DNA from: Nocardia terrae
Lineage (GTDB): Bacteria; Actinomycetota; Actinomycetes; Mycobacteriales; Mycobacteriaceae
Direction of reading: 5' to 3'
Length of the DNA: 64,000 bases
NCBI RefSeq assembly: GCF_009760405.1
Contig: NZ_WRPP01000003.1
Coordinates: forward strand, 930,001 to 994,000
A program made the translations under genes and the position numbers. The notes below the pieces were generated by a model. The model had not been told where the DNA came from, did not search any database, and was given only the letters and a program-made list of their open reading frames with translations. Every line of letters begins with the position of its first letter. Positions within the stretch are counted from its first letter, which is position 1. This document shows positions 24,217 to 32,467 of the stretch, piece by piece.

Positions 24217-25677
24217 TCAGGAGCAGCCACAGTTGCGCAGTGCGTTGGCGACGGCGTCCAGCGCGGGTCGGCTCACTTCCGGGGGCCGATCGTTGGACAT
24301 GAGGGCGAACGTCAGCACCCGTCCGTCGCGGTCCAGCACATAACCCACCAACGCACTCGATACGGACAGAGTTCCTGTTTTGGCCCGGATCCAACCCGCC
24401 CCTTCGCGATCCCGGTCGACATACCGGCTCGCCAGCGATCCGGTGCCGCCCGCGACGGGCAGGTAGTCCAGCAGCGGCGCGAGCGGAGATCCGGCGGACT
24501 TGTCCGAGGCCGGGTCGGCGGTCGAATTGTCCTGTGAACCGGCGTTTCCGGGCAGCGCCGCCACGGTCAGCACCCGGTTGAGCAGTCGCGGCGGAATGCG
24601 GTCCTCGGTCGAAAGTCCGCTGCCGTCGGACATTTTCAGCCCGTTCAGGTCGAATCCAGCGGCCTGCAGCACGGTCTGCATCGCGGCCACGCCACCAGTG
24701 AAGGAGGCTTCCTGACCCAGCGCCACCGCGACCTCACGGGCGATGGCCTCGGCCAGCACATTGTCCGAGTGCACCATGGCCTGCAGCATGCGTTCGCGCA
24801 GCGGCGCGGACTGCACGGCGGCCAGCTGGCTCGCGCCCGCCGGGGCGGCGCCCACGGTGACCTTCGCCGGATCCACCCCGAGCTCGGTGGCCAGCTTCTT
24901 GCCCGCGTCGAGCGCGGGAGTGGCGGTGCGCGGCGAATATTCGACCAGCGGATCCAACCGGCCGCCATCGATCATCACCGGATCCATCGGCGCGATGGAC
25001 CCGCCCGCGATGTCGGAGTTCTCCCAGCCGGGCGCGAAGTTCGGTCCGGTGTAGGCGGAGGTGTCGACCAGGATCGAGTCCACCCGCTGCCCGGATGCCT
25101 TGATCTGCGCGACCAGGTCCTGCAGCTTGGGTGCGTCCGGGTAGTAGCCCTTGCCGTCCGGCTGCGCCGTGATGGTCGGATCACCGCCGCCGACGAGCAC
25201 GATCTGCCCCGGGGTCGCACCGGCCACCACCTTGGTGGTCAGCCGGTGGTCATCGGGCAGGGCCAGCAGCGCTGCCGCCGTCGTGAGGACCTTGGCGGTC
25301 GACGACGGGATCATGCCCTTGTCCGGGTCCTGCGTCCACAGCACCTTGCCGCTGTCGCCGTCCGACACCGAGCCCGCGAAGATTCCCAGATCGGGGTTCC
25401 CGACCACGGGCCCCAGCGCGGCGGCCAGACCGCCGGCGGTGGCGGCGGGCGCGGTGACCGGCGCGGGGGCGACCTGCGGAATCGGCTTCGAGGGTGCGGG
25501 CGGGGCGGCGATCGTCAAGCCCCCGTGCCGGAACTCCTCGGTCCACGGCTTCAGGATCAGGGCCACCGACCCGGCCGCGACCAGGACCATGACCAGCACC
25601 AACGACACCAGGATCCAGGTTCTGCGCCGCCGCTTGGCCTCCAGACCACCGACGTTCTGCTTGTTCCGACCAAACAC
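24217..25677 (-). CDS. dacB: D-alanyl-D-alanine carboxypeptidase/endopeptidase (PBP4 type)
   Basis: Peptidase S13-family penicillin-binding protein that trims peptidoglycan cross-links. The 486-residue protein has a cytoplasmic basic start (KRRRR), one membrane anchor (about 20-42) and a Pro/Ala-rich stalk. The active-site motifs are SSTAK (about 122-126), SDN in HSDNVLAEA, and the C-terminal KTGTL. GTG 25677 is preferred, with AGGGAG about 11 bases upstream; the frame is open up to 25758. The order tilS-protease-dacB with divergent ppa is conserved in mycobacteria (Rv3625c-Rv3628). Confidence 0.93.
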   Translation of the reverse strand: MFGRNKQNVGGLEAKRRRRTWILVSLVLVMVLVAAGSVALILKPWTEEFRHGGLTIAAPPAPSKPIPQVAPAPVTAPAATAGGLAAALGPVVGNPDLGIFAGSVSDGDSGKVLWTQDPDKGMIPSSTAKVLTTAAALLALPDDHRLTTKVVAGATPGQIVLVGGGDPTITAQPDGKGYYPDAPKLQDLVAQIKASGQRVDSILVDTSAYTGPNFAPGWENSDIAGGSIAPMDPVMIDGGRLDPLVEYSPRTATPALDAGKKLATELGVDPAKVTVGAAPAGASQLAAVQSAPLRERMLQAMVHSDNVLAEAIAREVAVALGQEASFTGGVAAMQTVLQAAGFDLNGLKMSDGSGLSTEDRIPPRLLNRVLTVAALPGNAGSQDNSTADPASDKSAGSPLAPLLDYLPVAGGTGSLASRYVDRDREGAGWIRAKTGTLSVSSALVGYVLDRDGRVLTFALMSNDRPPEVSRPALDAVANALRNCGCS

Positions 25678-25845
25678 CTGCCGCTGTCTCCCTGATACCT
25701 GTGGTGGGGCTATGGCTACTGCTCGGGGCCCCGGGACGTCCCTGCCGAACCCACACACTCGCGGTCCACACTATCCTCGTTGCGCAGTCGTTCCCTCGAA
25801 CGAGCTGGCGAGTCGGCAGCCCTACCGCCCACAGAAGGAGATGAC

Positions 25846-26337
25846 GTGGAGTTCGACGTCACCATCGAGATCCCCCGGGGTCAGCGCAACAAGTACGAGG
25901 TCGATCACGAGACCGGACGCGTGCGCCTGGACCGCTACCTCTACACCCCGATGATGTACCCGGCCGACTACGGCTACATCGAGAACACCCTGGGTGGCGA
26001 CGGCGACCCGCTGGACTGCATGGTGCTGCTGCCCGAGCCCGTCTTCCCGGGTGTGCTGGTCGAGGCCCGTCCGGTCGGCGTGCTCATCATGAGCGACGAG
26101 GCCGGCACCGACGAGAAGCTGGTCGCGGTCCCCAACAAGGACAAGCGCTGGGCCCACATCCAGGACGTCGAGGACATCCCGGAGTTCCAGCGCAAGGAGA
26201 TCGCGCACTTCTTCGAGCGCTACAAGGACCTGGAGCCCGGCAAGTGGGTCAAGGTCGAGGGCTGGGAAGGCCGCGAGAAGGCCGAGAAGCTGGTCGAGGA
26301 GGCGTACGCGCGCCTGAAGGAGCAGGGCGGCCACTGA
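25846..26337 (+). CDS. ppa: inorganic pyrophosphatase
   Basis: Hydrolyses pyrophosphate to phosphate in the cytoplasm, driving biosynthetic reactions. This is a family I soluble enzyme of 163 residues. It has EIPRGQRNKYEVD, YPADYGYIENTLGGDGDPLDCMVL containing the metal-binding D-x-D-P-x-D, and VPNKDKRW. The GTG start at 25846 is set by AGAAGGAG 6 bases upstream; the longer frame from 25780 is not supported. Transcribed divergently from dacB; ends at a strong shared terminator. Confidence 0.97.
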   Translation: MEFDVTIEIPRGQRNKYEVDHETGRVRLDRYLYTPMMYPADYGYIENTLGGDGDPLDCMVLLPEPVFPGVLVEARPVGVLIMSDEAGTDEKLVAVPNKDKRWAHIQDVEDIPEFQRKEIAHFFERYKDLEPGKWVKVEGWEGREKAEKLVEEAYARLKEQGGH

Positions 26338-26352
26338 GCCCCGCGACGACGC

Positions 26353-26381
26353 AGGGGTGGTGCGGGAACCGCGCCACCCCT
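26353..26381. terminator. bidirectional terminator between ppa and the MFS gene
   Basis: Thirteen-base arms (AGGGGTGGTGCGG with CCGCGCCACCCCT, one G-U) and a GAA loop, followed on the plus strand by T-rich sequence. It lies between convergent stops. Confidence 0.85.
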
Positions 26382-26408
26382 TCGCATTTCGCTACGATCT
26401 GGCCGATG

Positions 26409-28064
26409 TCAGCCCTCGGCGGTGGTCAATCCGGCGGTGGTGCGCAGCGGCACCTCGCGCCACAGCAGCACCAGCAGGAATGCCACCAGGGTGACCGCGG
26501 ACGTGGTCAGGAAGACCGTCGACAGTGAATCCGCGAAGCCGACCTTGAACGGGTGCGCGAGTACGGGATTGAGCTTCTGAATCACCGAACTGTCGTTCAG
26601 CACACCCTGTGCTGCCGAGGTGTCGTGGTTCAGAAAGCCTTGCGACAAGGCCATATCCGCGGGATTACCATCGTGCGCACCGTTGACCACGGCGCGCTGG
26701 AATTCCGGATCCTTGCCCGCCTCCAGCAGCTGCGAACGGATATTGGGTCCGAGCCGGTCGAACAGGATCGACAGGAACACCGCCGCGCCGAGCGTGCCGC
26801 CGATCTGACGGAAGAAAGTGGCGGCGGCCGTGGAGACGCCCATGTCCTTGGGCGGCAGCGCATTCTGCAGGGCCACGATGAGCGGCTGCATGAGATTGCC
26901 GAGCCCGAATCCGACGCACAGCATGAACAGCACCACGATCCAGAAGGCGGTATCGGCCTTCAAATAGTGCAGCAGGAACAATCCGATGGTGATCATGGCG
27001 GAACCGAGCAGCGTATAGACGCGGTAATGCCCGGTGCGCGAGATCAATTGGCCCGAGACGACCGAGCCGATCATCATGCCCAGCACCATGGGAATCATCT
27101 GCAGACCGCCGATCATCGGGCTCGCACCCCGGTCGGCCTGCAAATACTGTGGCAGCAGCAGGATCCCGCCGAACATGCCCGCGCCGACCACGAACGAGAT
27201 GACCACGCCGAGCGCGAAGGTCCGATTCTTGAAGATACGCAGCGGCACCAGCGCCGCGTCCCCCAGAGCCGCTTCCACCAGGATGAACCCGGCCACGCCC
27301 AGCGCCCCGACGCCGTAGCAGAGCAGCGATTTCGCGCTGGTCCAGCCCCATTCGCGACCTTGCTGCGCCACGATCAGCAGCGGGCTCATGGCGATGATCA
27401 GCACCAGTGCGCCCCAATAGTCCACGCGGTCACGGGATTTCTCGCGCGGGGGCAGATGCAGCACGCGGGTCACCACCACGAGGGTGAACAGCCCGATCGG
27501 TACGTTCACCAGGAAAACCCAGCGCCAGCCCGCGATGCCGAGAATGCTGTGCTGCCCGGCGAACAGGCCGCCCAGCACCGGTCCGACCACACTCGAGGTG
27601 CCGAAAACGGCCAGGAAATACCCTTGATATCTGGACCGCTCCCGGGGACTGACGATATCGCCGACAATGGTGAGCGCCAACGACATCAGCCCGCCCGCAC
27701 CCAATCCCTGCAGGGCCCGGAACACCGCCAGCTCGTACATGGACTGCGACAGCGTGCAGAGCAGCGATCCGCTCACGAAGATCGAAATCGAAGCCAGATA
27801 GAAGGGCTTGCGCCCGTACATATCCGAGAGCTTGCCGTACAGCGGCGTGGCCAGCGTGGCGGTGATCAGATACGCGGTGGTGGCCCACGCCTGCAGCGAA
27901 TATCCGTTCAGGTCATCGGCGATGGTGCGGATCGCGGTCGAGACAATGGTCTGATCGAGCGCCGCGAGCAGAATTCCCAGCAGCAGTCCGCTGAGGATCA
28001 CCAATATCTGCCGATGGGTGAAGCCGCCCTCTTCGGTCGACTCGCCTACTTCGGATGTAGCCAT
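26409..28064 (-). CDS. DHA2-family (14-helix) MFS drug efflux transporter
   Basis: A 551-residue integral membrane protein of the EmrB/QacA type, proton-coupled export of drugs or lipids. It shows the first-helix signature LLGILLAALDQTIVSTAIRT, the loop 2-3 motif GKLSDMYGRKPFYL and motif C-like GPVLGGLF in helix 5, with about 14 helices in all. A long extracytoplasmic loop near residues 430-480 (LFDRLGPNIRSQLLEAG onward) is typical. ATG 28064 has GGAGG 7 bases upstream; ATG 28070 is in frame. No regulator is adjacent. Confidence 0.93.
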   Translation of the reverse strand: MATSEVGESTEEGGFTHRQILVILSGLLLGILLAALDQTIVSTAIRTIADDLNGYSLQAWATTAYLITATLATPLYGKLSDMYGRKPFYLASISIFVSGSLLCTLSQSMYELAVFRALQGLGAGGLMSLALTIVGDIVSPRERSRYQGYFLAVFGTSSVVGPVLGGLFAGQHSILGIAGWRWVFLVNVPIGLFTLVVVTRVLHLPPREKSRDRVDYWGALVLIIAMSPLLIVAQQGREWGWTSAKSLLCYGVGALGVAGFILVEAALGDAALVPLRIFKNRTFALGVVISFVVGAGMFGGILLLPQYLQADRGASPMIGGLQMIPMVLGMMIGSVVSGQLISRTGHYRVYTLLGSAMITIGLFLLHYLKADTAFWIVVLFMLCVGFGLGNLMQPLIVALQNALPPKDMGVSTAAATFFRQIGGTLGAAVFLSILFDRLGPNIRSQLLEAGKDPEFQRAVVNGAHDGNPADMALSQGFLNHDTSAAQGVLNDSSVIQKLNPVLAHPFKVGFADSLSTVFLTTSAVTLVAFLLVLLWREVPLRTTAGLTTAEG

Positions 28065-28147
28065 GACCAAACCTCCGGTCCCCGCCCCAAGAACGATAGG
28101 CCGGAAACCGGAGGTGTGCAGTCCTTTTAAGGGCGAACCCTCCGGGG

Positions 28148-28969
28148 TTACCTACCCTTGAATTCGGGGGCCCGCTTTTCGAAAACCGCCGTGATGGCCT
28201 CGGTGAGATCCTCCGACGGCAGGAAGGCCGAATTCCACACCGAGACGTACCGCAGCCCGTCGGCGACCTTGCCGCGCTTGGGCTGATCCAGCACATCCTT
28301 GATGCCCTGCACGACCAGCGGCGGGTTGGCGGCGATCTCCCCCGCCATGGCGTAAGCCGCTTCCAGCACGGCGTCCTGATCCTCGAACACGTCGTTGATC
28401 AGCCCGATCTTCTCGGCCCGCGCCGCGTCGATGTCCTTGCCGGTGTAGGCGAGTTCGCGCACGTGCCCCTCGCCGATGATCCCGGGCAGCCGGTGCAGCG
28501 AGCCGATGTCGGCCACGATGGCCACCTTGGCCTCACGCAGGCTGAACTTGGCGTCCGCACTGGCCAGGCGGATGTCGGCGGCCGCGATCAGGTCCAGCCC
28601 GCCGCCGATGCACCAGCCGGAGATGGCGGCGATGACCGGCTTGGCGCAGTCGGCGACCGCGGTCACCGAGTCCTGCATGCTGCGCACGTGCTTGAGGAAG
28701 TCGGTGCGCGGCGCGGCCAGGGCCTTGTCGGCCAGCAGCGGACCGAACAGCGGGCTCATGGCGGGCAGGTCCAGGCCGTAGGAGAAGTGCTTGCCGGATC
28801 CGGTGAGCACGATGGCCCGCACCTCGGGGTCGGCGTCGAGTTCGCCGAAGATGAGCGGCAGCTCGCGCCAGAAGTCGGGGCCCATGGCATTGCCCTTGCC
28901 GGGACCGGTGAGCGTCACGGTGGCGATGTGGTCCTTGCTTTCGACGTCGAAAGCCTTCCATTCGGTCAT
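28148..28969 (-). CDS. enoyl-CoA hydratase/isomerase family protein, dienoyl-CoA isomerase-like
   Basis: A crotonase-fold enzyme of 273 residues. The oxyanion-hole segments are GKHFSYGLDLPAM (about 57-69) and SGWCIGGGLDLIAAADIR. The pattern REAKVAIVADIGSLHRLP places acidic residues as in delta3,5-delta2,4-dienoyl-CoA isomerases (Glu and the ADIG Asp) rather than classical hydratases. A role in fatty-acid or sterol beta-oxidation is likely. Mycobacterial EchA21-type proteins look similar. Transcribed alone in the same direction as the MFS gene, 83 bp upstream of it. Confidence 0.88.
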   Translation of the reverse strand: MTEWKAFDVESKDHIATVTLTGPGKGNAMGPDFWRELPLIFGELDADPEVRAIVLTGSGKHFSYGLDLPAMSPLFGPLLADKALAAPRTDFLKHVRSMQDSVTAVADCAKPVIAAISGWCIGGGLDLIAAADIRLASADAKFSLREAKVAIVADIGSLHRLPGIIGEGHVRELAYTGKDIDAARAEKIGLINDVFEDQDAVLEAAYAMAGEIAANPPLVVQGIKDVLDQPKRGKVADGLRYVSVWNSAFLPSEDLTEAITAVFEKRAPEFKGR

Positions 28970-29112
28970 CGGTCCAGCGTATCGGGGGTGCCGGCGGTCG
29001 AGCGGGGCGGTGTAAACGCTGTGCTAAATCTGCTGCGTCCCAGTGTTTTCCGGCCGGTTCCCGAGCCACGATTATTCGGTCCGCACATTCTGCTCCTCCC
29101 GTTTGTGAGGTC

Positions 29113-29436
29113 ATGGTGTCGATGCATCACGGAATCGGCCTGGACCGGTTCAATTCCCTGTCTCGCCTGCGCGCGATCCACGCCCTCTACGCCTGCTGCT
29201 GCAATGTCACCTGGGCGCAGAAGATCGCCGACGGCCGCCCGTATCCCGGTCATGCCGCGCTGTTCACCGCCGCCGAGGCGGAACTGCACGCGCTGTCCGC
29301 GGTGGATCTGGAACGGGTCTTCGATTCCTGTGTGCACGAGCAGGTTTCGGAGCACACCGTCGAGGGGGTGAATCCCCTCGTCCGCGCCCGCCTGCTCGAG
29401 TTGCTGGGCCCGGAGGAGGGCTATCCCGAATACTGA
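29113..29436 (+). CDS. short, degenerate OHCU decarboxylase-like protein
   Basis: A 107-residue protein. Residues 8-70 (LDRFNSLSRLRAIHALYACC, then VTWAQKIADGRPYPGHAALF) closely follow the N-terminal half of 2-oxo-4-hydroxy-4-carboxy-5-ureidoimidazoline decarboxylases, enzymes of urate catabolism. The catalytic His-Pro-x-Ile/Leu-Gly motif that should follow is missing; FDSCVHEQ stands there. The second half of the usual 160-170-residue enzyme is absent. It is therefore probably not a decarboxylase. It might be a remnant or a repurposed helical protein. No other purine-catabolism genes are adjacent. Confidence 0.6.
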   Translation: MVSMHHGIGLDRFNSLSRLRAIHALYACCCNVTWAQKIADGRPYPGHAALFTAAEAELHALSAVDLERVFDSCVHEQVSEHTVEGVNPLVRARLLELLGPEEGYPEY

Positions 29437-29476
29437 TCCCCCGCACATCCACCGCAATCGCTCTACGCTGGTTGCC

Positions 29477-29950
29477 ATGCGCCGGTCGCTGCCACCCGTC
29501 GCCTCGAGGGTCTCCGACACCTTGATCGCGCGCGGACATCACGGGGTGATCATCACCCAGCCCACGCCCACCCACACCGCGCAGGAAGCGGCCGATGCCC
29601 TCGGCGTGACCGTCGGGGCCATCACCAAATCGCTGGTCTTCCTGCTCGACGACGATCCCGTACTGCTGCTGGTCTCGGGCGCGCACCAGGTGAACCTGGA
29701 CCGCACCGGCGAGCGACTCGAGGGCACTCTCACCCGCGCACCCGCGGCAATGGTCCGCGAGGTGACCGGGCAGCCCATCGGGGGTGTCGCCCCGCTCGGC
29801 CATCCCACCAATCTGCCGACCTTCGTCGACAACGCGCTGTCGCGGCATCAGGAGCTGTGGGCCGCGGCCGGGCATCCGAATACGGTCTTCCGCACGACGT
29901 TCGGGGAACTGGTGCGGATCACCGCGGGGCTGGCCATCGACGTCGATTGA
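29477..29950 (+). CDS. YbaK/EbsC-family aminoacyl-tRNA deacylase
   Basis: A 157-residue protein of the prolyl-tRNA editing superfamily, which hydrolyses mischarged aminoacyl-tRNA (Cys-tRNA-Pro or related). It shows HTAQEAADALGVTVGAITKS (about 33-52) with the catalytic-site Lys, VSGAHQVNLD, and the conserved GGVAPLGH (about 101-108). Length is normal. The stop codon lies inside a short tandem repeat that continues downstream. Confidence 0.9.
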   Translation: MRRSLPPVASRVSDTLIARGHHGVIITQPTPTHTAQEAADALGVTVGAITKSLVFLLDDDPVLLLVSGAHQVNLDRTGERLEGTLTRAPAAMVREVTGQPIGGVAPLGHPTNLPTFVDNALSRHQELWAAAGHPNTVFRTTFGELVRITAGLAIDVD

Positions 29951-29997
29951 CGGCGAGCCGTCGGGGTCGATTGACGGCGAGCCGTCGGGTCGATTGA
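29943..29997. repeat. tandem 23-24-bp repeat with internal hairpins
   Basis: Two full units (29943-29966 and 29967-29989) and a partial third unit (TCGATTGA). Each full unit contains GACGGC-GA-GCCGTC, a small perfect hairpin. The first unit includes the ybaK stop codon, and the stop is repeated in each unit. Could act as a weak tandem terminator or be a slippage expansion. Confidence 0.85.
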
Positions 29998-30050
29998 GCG
30001 ATTTCTTACAGCGTGGAATAACCAAGCGCCCGACCACGTAGGTTCGTGAC

Positions 30051-30599
30051 GTGAGCGATTCTCCGACGCCCGGCACCGAGCTACATGTGCCCGACGACCT
30101 GAGCGGCATTACCGCGCAGCAGTATCGCGCCGCCATGCGGCACTATCCGGCCGGCGTCACGATCGTCACCCTGAACTCCGCGGACGGCCCGGTCGGTTTC
30201 ACCGCCACCTCGTTCGCCTCGCTCTCGGCGCAACCGCCGCTAATCTCGTTCAATATCGCCGAGACCTCCTCCAGCATCGAGGCGATGCTGGGAGCCCGAT
30301 CCCTGGTCGTGCACTTCCTGGGCGAGCATCAGAAGCACCTGGCCCAGCGCTTCAGCCGGACCGCCGAGGACCGCTTCACCGACCGGTCGCTCTGGACCGC
30401 CCTGAGCACCGGCGAACCGGTCCTGCACGGCACTCCGATCTGGGTCCGCGCGACCGTCCACCAGCTGCTCCCGATCGGCGACCACACCCTGGTCATCGGC
30501 CTGGTCACCCAGGTGCACGACAACACCGAGAGCTCCCCCGCGGTCGGCCCGCTCGTCTATTACAACGGCGCGTACCACCGCGCCGAGATCGCCGACTGA
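30051..30599 (+). CDS. flavin reductase-like FMN-binding protein
   Basis: A 182-residue member of the flavin reductase family that supplies FMNH2 or FADH2 to a partner monooxygenase. Motifs: AMRHYPAGVTIVT (about 28-40), GFTATSFASLSAQPPLISFNI and VVHFLGEHQKHLAQRFS, which form the FMN pocket. Near the C-terminus is GPLVYYNGAYH. Starts at GTG 30051. No oxygenase gene is next to it. The stop lies one base from that of the convergent LysE-family gene. Confidence 0.92.
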   Translation: MSDSPTPGTELHVPDDLSGITAQQYRAAMRHYPAGVTIVTLNSADGPVGFTATSFASLSAQPPLISFNIAETSSSIEAMLGARSLVVHFLGEHQKHLAQRFSRTAEDRFTDRSLWTALSTGEPVLHGTPIWVRATVHQLLPIGDHTLVIGLVTQVHDNTESSPAVGPLVYYNGAYHRAEIAD

Positions 30600-30600
30600 C

Positions 30601-31248
30601 TCACGCGCCCGCCGACGCGGCGGTCCCGATCCCCAAGGCCGCCAGAATCGCGGCGCTGGCCTGTTCCAGCCGAGCCCGGATCTTGGGCCGCTTCAACAGG
30701 GCGACGGCCCGCGCGGCCGCTACGGCCAGGACGATCATTTCGATTGCGGCGATGGTGGATTCGATCGCTCCCAGCGTGAGCGTGTTCAGGAATGTCACGT
30801 GGGTGAGGAACTGCGGCAGCACCGCGAGATAGAACAACCCGACCTTCGGATTGAAAATGCAGGACAGCAATCCCGCGGCGAACGCCGAGCGCATCGACAC
30901 CGGCTTCCCCGTCGCCACCGCGACATCGGTCTCCCCGGCATCGTCCGCCTGCCCGCGCCGATGCGCCAGCAAGGCCCGAATCCCCAGGTACACCAGGTAG
31001 ATTCCGCCGATCACCTTGAGCGTGCGATACGCGGTGGCCGACTGCTCCAGCAGCGCCGCCACCCCCGCCGCGACCACCGTCGCCCAGACGATCCCCCCGA
31101 ATGCCGACCCCACCGCCGCCGCGATCCCGGGCCGCGATCCGGCCATCGAAAAGCGCAGCACCAGAAAGGTATCCGGCCCCGGCGTGAGCGCCAGCAGCAC
31201 GCACAGCCCCACGAAACTCAGCAACAACGCAAAACTCATACCCACCAT
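30601..31248 (-). CDS. LysE/RhtB-family amino-acid exporter
   Basis: A 215-residue membrane protein with about six helices: an N-terminal segment LLALTPGPDTFLVLR carrying the family TPGP motif, then GIYLVYLGIRAL and FAAGLLSCIFNPKVGLFYLAVLPQF. The family exports amino acids or related metabolites. ATG 31248 and ATG 31239 are both possible starts. A perfect 13-bp inverted repeat lies 36 bp upstream of the start. Confidence 0.9.
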   Translation of the reverse strand: MVGMSFALLLSFVGLCVLLALTPGPDTFLVLRFSMAGSRPGIAAAVGSAFGGIVWATVVAAGVAALLEQSATAYRTLKVIGGIYLVYLGIRALLAHRRGQADDAGETDVAVATGKPVSMRSAFAAGLLSCIFNPKVGLFYLAVLPQFLTHVTFLNTLTLGAIESTIAAIEMIVLAVAAARAVALLKRPKIRARLEQASAAILAALGIGTAASAGA

Positions 31249-31283
31249 GGCAACTCACCGGTGCGACTCGACGCAAGGGTGCC

Positions 31284-31320
31284 GTCGTTGACCCTGCCCC
31301 CGACGAACAGGGTCAACGAC
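31284..31320. repeat. perfect 13-bp inverted repeat upstream of the LysE-family gene
   Basis: GTCGTTGACCCTG (31284-31296) is matched by its exact complement at 31308-31320 across an 11-base loop. It sits between the LysE-family start and the heme oxygenase terminator, so it can be an operator for the exporter or a second terminator. Confidence 0.8.
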
Positions 31321-31336
31321 GCACGGACGGCACAGC

Positions 31337-31381
31337 GAAGGCCGCCTCCCCCGCCTGATGAAACGGAGGTCGACGGCCTTC
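31337..31381 (-). terminator. terminator of the heme oxygenase gene
   Basis: GAAGGCCG-CCTCC pairs with GGAGG-CGGCCTTC (a 4-base bulge between the two parts) 15 bp after the stop of the heme oxygenase gene. Confidence 0.7.
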
Positions 31382-31395
31382 TGGCTGCGAGTGTT

Positions 31396-32055
31396 TCAGT
31401 TCCGCGCGCTGAACTCCGCACCCAGTTCACGGAACAGATCGGTGTTCATCGTGAACGCCAGTCGCGCCTCGTCGAGTACGCGATCGACCTCGGGACCGTC
31501 GATGGGAAGCCGGTCCAGGGCTTCGCGGTACCCGCGCTTGAACGCGGCCGGGTTGTCGATGCCGTCGAAGACGTAGAACCGGACGCCGTCGCCCTTCTTG
31601 GGCAGGTTCCACAGCTTCTCGGCGGTGCCGCGGATGACCTGGCCGCCGGAGAGATCACCCAGGTAGCGGGTGTAGTGGTGCACGACGTACCCGGCAGTCC
31701 AGTCGCTCGCGACCTCTTCGATACGGGCGGCGTAAGCGGCGGTGGACGGCAGCGCGGTCAGCTCGTCGCGCCAGTTCTCACCACCGAGGTGGGCCAGGTC
31801 GGCCTCGAGCGAGGCCAGCCGGGCCAGCTCCGGCTTGACGAAGGGCCCGGCAACGGCATCGGAAGCCAGTGCGTCGGAGTGCTTTTCGAGCGCGGCATAC
31901 ACGAACCAGAGCTGGCTGGTGTAGCGGTAGAAGGCCTCCACCCCGAGCTGCCCGGTGAGCAGATCGCGCATGAAGGTCGAGTGCTCCGCCTCATTGTGCT
32001 GCTGCTCGGTCGCGGTCCGAATGAGCGTCGAGAACGGGGTACTGGTCTCCAACAT
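31396..32055 (-). CDS. heme oxygenase (biliverdin-producing)
   Basis: Opens heme to biliverdin, CO and Fe2+, releasing iron from heme. The 219-residue protein closely resembles corynebacterial HmuO: proximal His20 in TEQQHNEAEHSTFMRDLL and the distal helix HHYTRYLGDLSGGQVIRG with the conserved glycines. ATG 32055 has GAGGAG about 8 bases upstream; the longer frame is ignored. Related genes are iron-regulated by DtxR/IdeR, and a half-conserved box lies upstream. Confidence 0.95.
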   Translation of the reverse strand: MLETSTPFSTLIRTATEQQHNEAEHSTFMRDLLTGQLGVEAFYRYTSQLWFVYAALEKHSDALASDAVAGPFVKPELARLASLEADLAHLGGENWRDELTALPSTAAYAARIEEVASDWTAGYVVHHYTRYLGDLSGGQVIRGTAEKLWNLPKKGDGVRFYVFDGIDNPAAFKRGYREALDRLPIDGPEVDRVLDEARLAFTMNTDLFRELGAEFSARN

Positions 32056-32088
32056 GGTCGCGCTCCTCGTGATCAACTCCGGGGGCAC

Positions 32089-32107
32089 CCCACTTTGGCT
32101 ACCCTAA
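32089..32107 (-). promoter_or_regulatory. possible IdeR/DtxR iron box for heme oxygenase
   Basis: Read on the minus strand, TTAGGGTAGCCAAAGTGGG matches the 19-bp DtxR/IdeR consensus at about 12 positions, with one half-site good and the other weak. It lies 34-52 bp upstream of the heme oxygenase start, where such boxes overlap promoters. Confidence 0.4.
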
Positions 32108-32286
32108 CTTCCTCCCAACCCTACGCCTCAGCAACGATCGCGCGATTCGAACTTTGCGGCCCACCCACTCCAACTTTCGGACGATTTTTCCGATACGGTC
32201 GTGCCGTTCATCACACCGATCCGCGGCATTCCGGCCCGGAGTGCGGGTTGACAAGCCCGCGAATCGTCTGCCAGTCTCTGCAATCA

Positions 32287-32402
32287 GGTCATGAGTACCA
32301 GCGTCAAGCCCCGGCTAGCTGGTCGGCAACCCTCCTCCGCGGCGGGGTGCTCCGGGTGACGACCGGGCCGTAGCCCGACCGGGCACGGCAAGCGCGGACT
32401 CT
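32287..32402 (+). ncRNA. SAM-IV riboswitch
   Basis: The leader shows the S-adenosylmethionine aptamer core in its actinobacterial SAM-IV form: GGTC-ATGAG at 32287, the CAGCGTCAAGCCCCGGCT arm, CGGCAACCCTCC (32324-32335), GGGGTGCTCC (32344-32353), and GACC (32361-32364) closing P1 with the initial GGTC. A GC-rich hairpin region and CAAGCGCGG follow, as in the peripheral part of SAM-IV. It ends 66 bp before the class V aminotransferase gene. SAM binding is expected to lower expression of that gene. Confidence 0.9.
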
Positions 32403-32467
32403 CGATCGATTCTGTTGGAAACGGAACAGCTCCGATCGCGCGTCCATGAACCCGATGGGATTTCGTG

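Noticed and set aside
29941..30000. CRISPR-like array
   Set aside because: Only two and a half adjoining units with no spacers and no cas genes; a simple tandem repeat.
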